From the NCBI RefSeq assembly GCF_014648595.1, contig NZ_BMRK01000012.1, positions 34,261 to 98,260 on the forward strand: 64,000 nucleotides of DNA, written 5' to 3'. The position numbers and the translations under genes were made by a program. The notes beneath the pieces are model-generated. The model saw nothing but the letters and a program-made list of their open reading frames with translations, was not told the origin of the DNA and did no database searches. Shown here piece after piece: positions 36,776 to 43,731 of the stretch. How positions within the stretch are numbered: position 1 is the first letter of the stretch; the number at the start of each line of letters is the position of its first letter. This DNA comes from Nocardioides luteus. GTDB lineage: Bacteria > Actinomycetota > Actinomycetes > Propionibacteriales > Nocardioidaceae.

Positions 36776-36799
36776 TTGTCCGGAGCTTGCTCCGGACAA
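36776..36799 (+). terminator. Terminator after the Lrp-domain gene
   Basis: A near-perfect palindrome TTGTCCGGAG...CTCCGGACAA with a small loop, ten bases past the stop. The following 36800-36870 holds further degenerate GGTCGA/GGGTCGAGACCC repeat sequence but no gene. Confidence 0.65.
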
Positions 36800-36903
36800 A
36801 CGCGAGGAGGTCGACCGAGCGCGCGGCTGAGCTTGCGAAGCCGCGACTGCGGGTCGAGACCCACGTTTCCAGTAACTCTTCCGCCGTCTGTTAGAACGAA
36901 CCC

Positions 36904-37860
36904 ATGAGCACACCTCCTCTGTCCGGGCCCGTCGCCGTCATCGCCGGCGGGCTGAGCCACGAGCGCGACGTGTCGCTGGCCTCCGGCCGCAACCTCGTGC
37001 GCGAGCTGTCGGCGCTGGGCGTGGAGGTGGCTGCGTACGACTTCGACCGGGCGCTGCTGCACAACCTCGAGCGCGACAAGGCGGTCGTGGCGCTGCCGGC
37101 GCTGCACGGCCAGTTCGGTGAGGACGGCGAGATCCAGACGCTCCTGGAGCTGATCGGGATCCCCTACGTCGGCACCGTCTCCGCCTCCTGCCGCGTCGCC
37201 TTCGACAAGGCCGCTGCCCGGGAGCTGCTGCGTCGCGGGGGCATCCCGGTGCCGGAGTCGGTCTCGCTCTCGTCGACGACGTTCCGCGACGTCGGCGCGC
37301 CGGTGCTGATGGAGCACGTCATCTCGCGGATGGGTGAGCGGGTCGTGGTCAAGCCCTCGCGCGGCGGCTCCGCGCTAGGCGTCACCGGCGTCGACGGCCT
37401 CTCCGCCCTCCCCGCCGCCCTGGTCAAGACCTACGCCTACTGCGACGAGGCGCTCATCGAGCGCTTCTACGCCGGCATCGACGTCTCCGTGGTGGTCCAC
37501 GAGACCGACGACGGCCCCAAGCCGCTCACCCCCATCGCCATCGACTTCACCAAGGGCCACGAGTTCGACTTCGCGGCGCGCTACACCGCCGAGTTCGTCG
37601 GCTTCAGCCGCCCCGACCTCCCCGACTCCCTCCTCGCCGAGCTCGGCGAGACCGCCGTACGCGCCCACCAGATCCTCGGCATGCGCGACATCTCCCGCAC
37701 GGACTTCATGGTCACCCCCGACGGCAGCTTCGTCGTCCTCGAGGTCGCCATCACCCCCGGCGCCACCGAGACCAGCGTCTTCCCCTTCGCCGCCAAGCAC
37801 GACGGCACCTCGATGGGCGAGGTCACCCTCGCTCTGCTCAAGCGCGCGCTTGGTCGTTAG
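36904..37860 (+). CDS. D-alanine--D-alanine ligase family protein, atypical active site
   Basis: A 318-residue ATP-grasp protein. It has the family N-terminus AGGLSHERDVSLASG, LHGQFGEDGEIQTLLE, the ATP-binding VVKPSRGGSALGV and C-terminal RTDFMV. Compared with E. coli DdlB, the omega-loop Lys is Arg (AARY for AKY) and the metal-binding motif E-x-N is LEVAITPG, so the Asn is Ala. These changes could alter or abolish D-Ala-D-Ala synthesis. No ribosome site is seen; TTAGAA lies about 12 bases before the ATG, so the message may be leaderless. It converges on the DUF559 gene and is 1.3 kb from a second, more typical Ddl. Confidence 0.82.
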   Translation: MSTPPLSGPVAVIAGGLSHERDVSLASGRNLVRELSALGVEVAAYDFDRALLHNLERDKAVVALPALHGQFGEDGEIQTLLELIGIPYVGTVSASCRVAFDKAAARELLRRGGIPVPESVSLSSTTFRDVGAPVLMEHVISRMGERVVVKPSRGGSALGVTGVDGLSALPAALVKTYAYCDEALIERFYAGIDVSVVVHETDDGPKPLTPIAIDFTKGHEFDFAARYTAEFVGFSRPDLPDSLLAELGETAVRAHQILGMRDISRTDFMVTPDGSFVVLEVAITPGATETSVFPFAAKHDGTSMGEVTLALLKRALGR

Positions 37861-37876
37861 GGGTCGGGGGTCGCGT

Positions 37877-37955
37877 GGGATACCCGGTCGACCGGGTATC
37901 CCTGGACATGACGGGCACTGAAACACCCATCAAGTCCACGAAGTGCCCGTCATGT
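37877..37955. repeat. Palindrome-hairpin element, copy A
   Basis: A perfect 26-bp palindrome (half-site GGGATACCCGGTC, 37877-37902) followed by a hairpin (TGGACATGACGGG... ...GTCCA, 37903-37938) and AAGTGCCCGTCATGT, which pairs with ACATGACGGGCACT. It lies 17 bp after the ddl stop and 17 bp from the stop of the convergent DUF559 gene, so it could end both transcripts. It matches copy B at 75 of 79 positions, in inverted orientation. Confidence 0.9.
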
Positions 37956-37971
37956 GCCGACAATCGTCCCA

Positions 37972-38949
37972 TCATGCGGACGGCAGGAGCCAGCGTGCCG
38001 CTGCGGAGCGCGAGAACGCAGCGCGGATCTTGGCCGCGACCCACTCCGGCCGGGCCAGGTCGGCCCAGGTCAGTCGAATACAGCGCCATCCGGTGAGGTC
38101 TTCGATCATCTCTTGCCGCTGCTTCTCCCTCAGCACGACATCAGTGACCGACTCGCCCTCACGCAGCAGCTCCTGATACTTCACGCGGCCGTCGAACTCG
38201 ACCCACACACCGAGATCGGGCCATGCGAAGTCCAAGCGCGCAACGACACGGCCGGACGGATCGCGCACCTCGTACTGCGGACAGGGCATCGGCAGTGACT
38301 GAGCAAAGCAGAGGTGGAACACGCGTCCTTCGGCCACGGACTCGAGGCGGCCATCGGCCAGGCGGAGCACCAGGTCGGTGGTCAGCGTCTGTGGCCAGCG
38401 GTCCATCGCACCGCTGTAGCGCTGCACCAGCTGCTCCATCGTGACCAGCCTGCGGTGGAGGAGGCAGCTGGCGAGGACGATCCCGACCTCTAGCGTCGCC
38501 ATGGTGGTGACCTCGAGCAGCGCTCTCGCCGGAGAGGTCACGTCGACATCGCCGATGCGGACGACGTCGCCCTCGGCCAGGCGACCGCGGTGTTGTTGTA
38601 TGCCGGCCTCCTTCCTTCCGCTTCGTCCGTCGCGTCGGGTCAGGTGCAGATTGCGGAGGTCGAGCCCCCAGGTCGGGATCGGGTCCGGGTAGAGGGCGAT
38701 CTCGGAGGCGTGTGAGACCACGACCTCGGTCTTGGCTTGCTTCACAGCTGCGCGTGCCCGCACCGCATGCTTCGAGCGCTCGTCGAGCGAAGCGAATGGC
38801 GCTGCGTTCACATAGGCGCCGCGGCGGGCGCGTGTCCACTGGCCCGAGCGGACCGCTCGGAGGATCGCGGCGTCGTCATAGCCGGTCGCGAGCAGCTCGC
38901 GCCGGAGGCGGATGGGCATGAGGCGTACGTCATCGGGTTCAAGGTTCAT
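37972..38949 (-). CDS. AbiEi-type winged-helix plus DUF559 endonuclease-like protein
   Basis: A 325-residue protein. The first 60 residues (LLATGYDDAAILRAVRSGQWTRARRGAYVN without breaks in frame) resemble the DNA-binding domain of AbiEi antitoxins. The C-terminal about 110 residues resemble DUF559/Vsr-like nucleases: RLDFAWPDLGVWVEFDGRVKY contains the D...ExD pattern of the PD-(D/E)xK fold, with EKQRQEMIEDLTGWRCIRLTW following. No partner toxin gene is adjacent. Start ATG 38949 preceded by AGGG; GTG 38958 is an alternative. The gene lies alone between two inverted repeats and two convergent ddl genes, suggesting insertion as a unit. Role unknown; DNA binding or cleavage is inferred. Confidence 0.75.
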   Translation of the reverse strand: MNLEPDDVRLMPIRLRRELLATGYDDAAILRAVRSGQWTRARRGAYVNAAPFASLDERSKHAVRARAAVKQAKTEVVVSHASEIALYPDPIPTWGLDLRNLHLTRRDGRSGRKEAGIQQHRGRLAEGDVVRIGDVDVTSPARALLEVTTMATLEVGIVLASCLLHRRLVTMEQLVQRYSGAMDRWPQTLTTDLVLRLADGRLESVAEGRVFHLCFAQSLPMPCPQYEVRDPSGRVVARLDFAWPDLGVWVEFDGRVKYQELLREGESVTDVVLREKQRQEMIEDLTGWRCIRLTWADLARPEWVAAKIRAAFSRSAAARWLLPSA

Positions 38950-39101
38950 GTCCGCCACCCTGACGTCGACCTCGGACGGTTTTCCCGTGCTCGGAGCTAG
39001 CTGTGGATATCTCGGACTTCAACCGACCCTGTGGAGAGCTATCGGCCCAGCACCAGCGTCATCGCCCGTCGACGTGACCGCGATGTGAGACGTTCCGAGC
39101 G

Positions 39102-39180
39102 ACGTGACGGGCACTTCTCGGACTTGATGGGTGTTCCAGTGCCCGTCATGTCCAGGGATACCCGGTCGACCGGGTATCCC
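39102..39180. repeat. Palindrome-hairpin element, copy B (inverted to copy A)
   Basis: The reverse complement of copy A with four differences in 79 bases; the 26-bp palindrome is at 39155-39180, 21 bp after the stop of the leftward ddl gene. Together with copy A it brackets 1146 bp that contain only the DUF559 gene. Confidence 0.9.
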
Positions 39181-39201
39181 ACACCGCCCGACCCGCGCCC
39201 G

Positions 39202-40317
39202 TCAGCTCAGCCCAGTGAGCTTCCCGGCGATCCCGCCGGCAGCCTTGAGGGCGACGCCCTCCTCGAAGTTCCGGGTGACCTGGGGGATGTGCTTCTCGGC
39301 CTCGGCGATGGCGCTGGTGAGGACCTCGGAGGCGGGGGTGTCGGGCCAGAGGTAGAGCGAGAGGGCGCCGGGGATGGAGTTGACCTCGTTGATGAAGACC
39401 TCGCCCTTGCCGTCGGAGAGGAAGTCGATGCGGAGGATGCCGGTCAGGCCGGTGAGCTCGACGACGCGTACGGCCAGGTCCTTGATCTGCTTGGTGACCG
39501 ACTCCTCGACCTGCGCGGGGAACTCGCGCGGGGAGGAGGAGAGGCCGTCGGTGTGGACGTACTTGGCGGAGTAGTCGTACATCTTCGCCTCGTCGGAGCG
39601 CAGCGGGCGCTCGACGTCGGAGACGGCGACCTCGGGGGCGGTGCGGACCGAGGCGTTGAGGTCGAAGAGGTCGGGGCGGTAGGGCTCGACGACCGCGCCG
39701 GCGCGCAGGTGGGGCGAGGTGTTGAGGAGCGCGAGGCCGGTCTCGTAGTCGTCGACGACCTCGATGCCGATCGAGGAGCCGCCGAAACGCGGCTTGACGA
39801 TGTAGGGGCCCTCGAAGGACGGCGCGGCGTAGCGGGAGAGGAGCTCGCGCTGGAGCGAGGGCAGGCCGGCGTTGAGCATGACCGCACCGAAGGCGAGCTT
39901 GTCCATGCCGAGCGCGGCGGCGGCCGGAGTGGCGCCGGTGGCCTTCAGACCGGCCAGCTCGAAGAGCCACTGGATGCCGCCGGCCTCGCCCGCGCCGCCG
40001 TGGAAGGCGGAGAGGATCGGGCCGGTCTCGAGGCGCTTGCCGCCGCCGAAGCCGCCGACGGTGTAGAAGCCGTCGCCCTTGTCGGTGCCGAGGCGGAACT
40101 CGACCGCCTTGGAGCCCTTCGGCTCGCCACCCAGGAAGTCACGCGCCTCCTGCTTGGCGGGCACCAGGAACCACTTGTCGGAGCGCGCCCAGTAGAGGCA
40201 GGTGACCTCGACGCCGGCACCGGAGAGGACCCGCTCGGCCTGCAGACCGGTGAGGATCGAGATGTCGTGCTCGGCGCTGGGCCCGCCGAAGACGATGGTG
40301 GCCTTGGTAACGCTCAT
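39202..40317 (-). CDS. D-alanine--D-alanine ligase family protein, typical active site
   Basis: A 371-residue ATP-grasp ligase. N-terminal VFGGPSAEHDISILTG, ATP loop IVKPRFGGSSIGIEVV, omega loop YDYSAKY (the Lys-Tyr typical of D-Ala as second substrate), and the metal motif INEVNSIPGALS are all intact. It would make D-Ala-D-Ala or a related dipeptide for peptidoglycan. Start with AGGAG eight bases before ATG. It is 20 bp after the membrane MurF-like gene, the enzyme type that would use its product, which argues for a dedicated two-step module. Confidence 0.88.
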   Translation of the reverse strand: MSVTKATIVFGGPSAEHDISILTGLQAERVLSGAGVEVTCLYWARSDKWFLVPAKQEARDFLGGEPKGSKAVEFRLGTDKGDGFYTVGGFGGGKRLETGPILSAFHGGAGEAGGIQWLFELAGLKATGATPAAAALGMDKLAFGAVMLNAGLPSLQRELLSRYAAPSFEGPYIVKPRFGGSSIGIEVVDDYETGLALLNTSPHLRAGAVVEPYRPDLFDLNASVRTAPEVAVSDVERPLRSDEAKMYDYSAKYVHTDGLSSSPREFPAQVEESVTKQIKDLAVRVVELTGLTGILRIDFLSDGKGEVFINEVNSIPGALSLYLWPDTPASEVLTSAIAEAEKHIPQVTRNFEEGVALKAAGGIAGKLTGLS

Positions 40318-40337
40318 GGTGAAAGCTCCTGGGGGTC

Positions 40338-41828
40338 CTACGCGTAGTGATCTGGGAGGTCGTTCTCGTAAAGCACCACGTCGCCCTCCTTGGCCGCGGT
40401 CAGAGCATGATCCGCTGCCGCCTTGCGGCTGTCGAACTCGTGGGTGCGCGCCGTCTCCCCCGCACGCAGCGCTTTTCGGTTGGTGCGACCGACGATGCAC
40501 AGCTGCATCTTGTCGGAGGCCGTGGCAGCCTGCGCGAACTCCATGTTGCGCGCGGCCTGCTCGTTGCCCAGTTCGACCATACCGGGCGTGATGGTCCAGA
40601 CGGTGCCCGACTCCCCTGCCAGCCGCTTGGCCTTGGCGAGGGCGGCGGCGGCGCCGGTCGGGTTGGAGTTGAAGGTGTCGTCGACCACCCAGACGCCGCC
40701 GGGGGTCTTGTTGGCCTCGGCGCGGTGCGGCGTGCCGGGGATCGACCCGAGCCGCTGGGTGATCGTCTCGACCGGTACGTCGACGGCGAGCGCCAGACCC
40801 ACGGCGATCGCCACGTTGATCGGGTGGCCGACCTCGTCGGGGAGCTCGATGGCGTACGTCTCCTCGCCGAGCCGCAGCTGCCCGTCGGCGACCACGACCT
40901 CGGCGGGCGTGCCCGGCACGGCGGAGCAGGCGATCACGCGCTTGCTGGCGCGGAGGTTCTCGGCGATGAGGGCGAGCTCGGGCACGTCGATGTTGAGCAC
41001 CACGGTCGAGGCCTTCGGAAGGATCTCCGACTTCGCCGTCACGATCGTCGCGCGCGACTTCATCCGCTCCAGGTGGGCCTCGCCGATCGTGGTGATCGCG
41101 GCGACCTCGGGCGGGAAGATCTCGGTCAGCTCGGCGATCTCGCCGGGGCCGTACGTACCCATCTCGGCGACGAAGATGTCGGTGCCGGGCTGGAGCCGGT
41201 CGTTGACCGCGCGGGAGAGGCCCATCGCGTTGTTGAAGCTCGCCGGCGAGGCCAGCGTCGACCAGCGCCCCTGCATCAGGTGGGTGGCGTAGTTCTTGGT
41301 CGACGTCTTGCCGTAGGAGCCGGTGATCGCGACGATCTTCGGGTTGACGCGCTTGATGGTGGCGGCGGCCTGCACCTGCCACTTCTTCGCCATCGCCCTC
41401 TCGACCGGCCACATGATCGCCAGGGCAGCCTCGGCGAGCGGTACGGCGAGGATCGGCAGCAGGCCGGCCGCGGCCGGGACGATCAGCGCGATCAGCAGGG
41501 TGACGATCACGTGCAGCACCAGGAGCACGCCGGCCAGGCGCTTGACGCGGTCGGTCCACACCAGCCGCTTGGCGCCGGTGAAGCTCATCCCCACCGGCCA
41601 GCCGACGAACAGCAGCGCACCCACGAGAGCGCCGTAGGGCAGCACGAAGGCGGCGAGGCAGACCACGATCACCGCGCCGAGCAGGATCGCCTCCACCGGA
41701 CGGGCCTTGACCCAGATCCACTCGATCGCGAACAGCCGCGTCGGCTCGTAGTGCTCACGCTGAGCCACGCGCAGCCAGCGATAGTAAGACAGCAGGGTCA
41801 GCGCGGAGGTGACCAAAACGATCCACAT
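40338..41828 (-). CDS. Membrane-anchored MurF-like Mur ligase
   Basis: A 496-residue protein. Residues 1-150 contain about five hydrophobic helices (for example 2-18, 48-85, 98-120), absent in normal MurF. The Mur ligase core follows: P-loop VAITGSYGKTSTKN near residue 167, EMGTYGPGEIAEL, TTIGEAHLERMKS with AKSEI, and the C-terminal VVDDTFNSNPTGAAAAL and TPGMVELG, the MurF-type DDxYNANP region. MurF adds D-Ala-D-Ala to UDP-MurNAc-tripeptide; the membrane anchor suggests a lipid-linked or otherwise unusual acceptor. Operon with an alpha/beta hydrolase upstream (23-bp gap) and Ddl downstream. Confidence 0.85.
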   Translation of the reverse strand: MWIVLVTSALTLLSYYRWLRVAQREHYEPTRLFAIEWIWVKARPVEAILLGAVIVVCLAAFVLPYGALVGALLFVGWPVGMSFTGAKRLVWTDRVKRLAGVLLVLHVIVTLLIALIVPAAAGLLPILAVPLAEAALAIMWPVERAMAKKWQVQAAATIKRVNPKIVAITGSYGKTSTKNYATHLMQGRWSTLASPASFNNAMGLSRAVNDRLQPGTDIFVAEMGTYGPGEIAELTEIFPPEVAAITTIGEAHLERMKSRATIVTAKSEILPKASTVVLNIDVPELALIAENLRASKRVIACSAVPGTPAEVVVADGQLRLGEETYAIELPDEVGHPINVAIAVGLALAVDVPVETITQRLGSIPGTPHRAEANKTPGGVWVVDDTFNSNPTGAAAALAKAKRLAGESGTVWTITPGMVELGNEQAARNMEFAQAATASDKMQLCIVGRTNRKALRAGETARTHEFDSRKAAADHALTAAKEGDVVLYENDLPDHYA

Positions 41829-41851
41829 GCTTGTTATTCAGCCCCTCAGTT

Positions 41852-42613
41852 TCAGAACGTACGCAGTTCGTCGATGGAGCCTCGCAGGCTCTTGACCAGC
41901 CCGGCATCGAGCAGGTGCGCCGATCCGGGCACGATCTCCAGGGTCGCGTTCTCCCCCAGGATCTCCATGGCCTCACCGGGCATCCAGACCGGCGCGGCCG
42001 TGTCGTTCTCACCCCAGACCAGACGGACCGGGAGGTTCTTCGGGATCGCCGCCAGCTGGTCGGCATAGGACTCGTTGACGACCTTCACGAAGATGTCGCG
42101 GATGATGCCTTTGGCGTTGCGGTAGTCGGCCGAGCCGTACTTCTCCCGCAGCGCTTCCATCCTGGCGTCCGGGATCAGCCCCTTGCCGTGGAGCCAGCGG
42201 CCGAACCGATAAGCGGGCTTGGGCTTGCCGCCGGTCTTCGGGCGGAACAGCGGTACGCCGGTGAGGACGATGCCGCGGACGAGCTCGGGACGGCTGGCGG
42301 CGAGCTGGACGGCGACCCGGCCGCCGAAGCTGTGACCGACGAGCACGGGGCGGTCGAGGTCCTCGAGGATCCGAGCCAGCCACTCGGCGTACTCCTTGCT
42401 TCCCCATGCCTCATCAGGCGCCGGGGTCGCACCGAAACCGGGCTGGTCGAGCGCGAGCGCGTCCAGCCCCTCGAGCGTCGAACCCCAGTCGCTGCGGTTG
42501 CGCGCCCAGCCATGCAGGGCCACGACGGTGGCGGCATTCTTGCCGTGCTTCTCACCGAAGGCACGTCCATCCAGCAGGGTCGTCAACACGGCCGCAACCT
42601 TATCCGGGACCAT
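41852..42613 (-). CDS. Alpha/beta-hydrolase fold protein
   Basis: A 253-residue soluble enzyme with ATVVALHGWARNRSDW near residue 28, the nucleophile elbow LVGHSFGGRVAV near residue 90, an acidic residue in VWGENDTAAPVW and His in VPGSAHLLDAG, giving the Ser-Asp-His triad. Sequence does not indicate substrate (ester, amide or lactone). First gene of the three-gene unit with MurF-like and Ddl genes; divergent from the PLP lyase with 50 bp between. Confidence 0.85.
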   Translation of the reverse strand: MVPDKVAAVLTTLLDGRAFGEKHGKNAATVVALHGWARNRSDWGSTLEGLDALALDQPGFGATPAPDEAWGSKEYAEWLARILEDLDRPVLVGHSFGGRVAVQLAASRPELVRGIVLTGVPLFRPKTGGKPKPAYRFGRWLHGKGLIPDARMEALREKYGSADYRNAKGIIRDIFVKVVNESYADQLAAIPKNLPVRLVWGENDTAAPVWMPGEAMEILGENATLEIVPGSAHLLDAGLVKSLRGSIDELRTF

Positions 42614-42663
42614 GCCCTGACCCGTAACCGCGCATCATCTCAGCACCAGCATAGGCTCGAGGC

Positions 42664-43731
42664 ATGGATCACAAGCCCGCCACGATCGCCGTCCAAGCCG
42701 GGCGGCCGGCCCACGAGCCCGACCAGCCGCTCAACGTACCGATCACGATGGCCTCGACCTACGTGGCCGGCGGTGACAAGGAGTACGGGCGCTACACCAA
42801 CGACTCCTGGGTGGCGTTCGAGGAGGTGCTCGGCAAGCTCGAGGGCGGCAAGGCGCTGTCGTTCGCCTCCGGGCTCGCCGCGATCGCGACGCTGCTCGAC
42901 CTCGTCAACGACTCGGTGGTCGTGGCGACCGAGCAGAGCTACCTCGGCACCATCGGTCAGCTCGCGGACCTCGAGGCGCGCGGGCGGCTGACCGCCCGGC
43001 TCACCGACTTCTCCGACACCGACGGGGTCGTGAAGCTGCTGAAGAAGCTCGACGGCGAGGTCGCGCTGGTCTGGATCGAGACGCCGACCAACCCGGGCAT
43101 GCAGGTCGCCGACCTCCCCGCGATCATCGAGGCCGCCCACGAAGCCGGCGCTCGCGTCGTGGTCGACAACACCTTCGCCACGCCGATGCTGCAGCAACCG
43201 CTCTCGCTCGGCGCCGACATCGTCATCCACTCGGCCACCAAGTTCATCGCCGGCCACTCCGACGTCCTCATGGGTGCGCTCGTCGTCTCCGACGAGGCGC
43301 TGTGGGACGTGCTCAAGGCCCGCCGCGACCTCCTCGGCGCGATCCCCGGCCCGTTCGAGGCGTGGCTGGCGCTGCGCGGGCTGCGTACGCTGCCGCTGCG
43401 CGTCGAGCGCTCCGCCGCCAACGCCGCGGCCCTGGCCGAGCGCTTCGCCGCCCACCCGGCGGTCGAGGAGGTCCGCTACCCCGGCTTCGGCGGGATGCTG
43501 GCGGTCGTCCTCCCCACCGCCGAGCAGGCCGACCTGCTCACCCACTCCACCTCGCTCTGGGTCAACGCGACCTCGCTGGGCGGGGTCGAGTCCACCTTCG
43601 AGCGGCGCCGCCGATGGAAGACCGAGTCGGCCACCGTCCCCGACGGGCTGGTCCGGTTGTCGGTGGGCGTGGAGGACGTCGACGACCTCTGGGACGACCT
43701 CGTCCAGGCGCTCGACCGCCTCGTCGGCTAG
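42664..43731 (+). CDS. PLP-dependent trans-sulfuration enzyme (cystathionine gamma-lyase/synthase family)
   Basis: A 355-residue Cys/Met-metabolism PLP enzyme. It begins MDHKPATIAVQAG, with FASGLAAIATLL, IETPTNPGMQV, VVDNTFATPMLQQPL and the PLP lysine in HSATKFIAGHSD near residue 192, and the late SLGGVES. It is shorter than the usual 380-400 because the segment between RYPGFGG and the start of the C-terminal domain is compact. Whether it is a lyase or synthase cannot be told. Its TAG stop overlaps the TAG stop of the convergent gene in a CTAG. Confidence 0.88.
   Translation: MDHKPATIAVQAGRPAHEPDQPLNVPITMASTYVAGGDKEYGRYTNDSWVAFEEVLGKLEGGKALSFASGLAAIATLLDLVNDSVVVATEQSYLGTIGQLADLEARGRLTARLTDFSDTDGVVKLLKKLDGEVALVWIETPTNPGMQVADLPAIIEAAHEAGARVVVDNTFATPMLQQPLSLGADIVIHSATKFIAGHSDVLMGALVVSDEALWDVLKARRDLLGAIPGPFEAWLALRGLRTLPLRVERSAANAAALAERFAAHPAVEEVRYPGFGGMLAVVLPTAEQADLLTHSTSLWVNATSLGGVESTFERRRRWKTESATVPDGLVRLSVGVEDVDDLWDDLVQALDRLVG

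Noticed and set aside
36904-40317. Vancomycin-resistance-type D-Ala-D-Lac ligase
   Set aside because: Both proteins keep the omega-loop Tyr, and there is no VanH or VanX homolog nearby.
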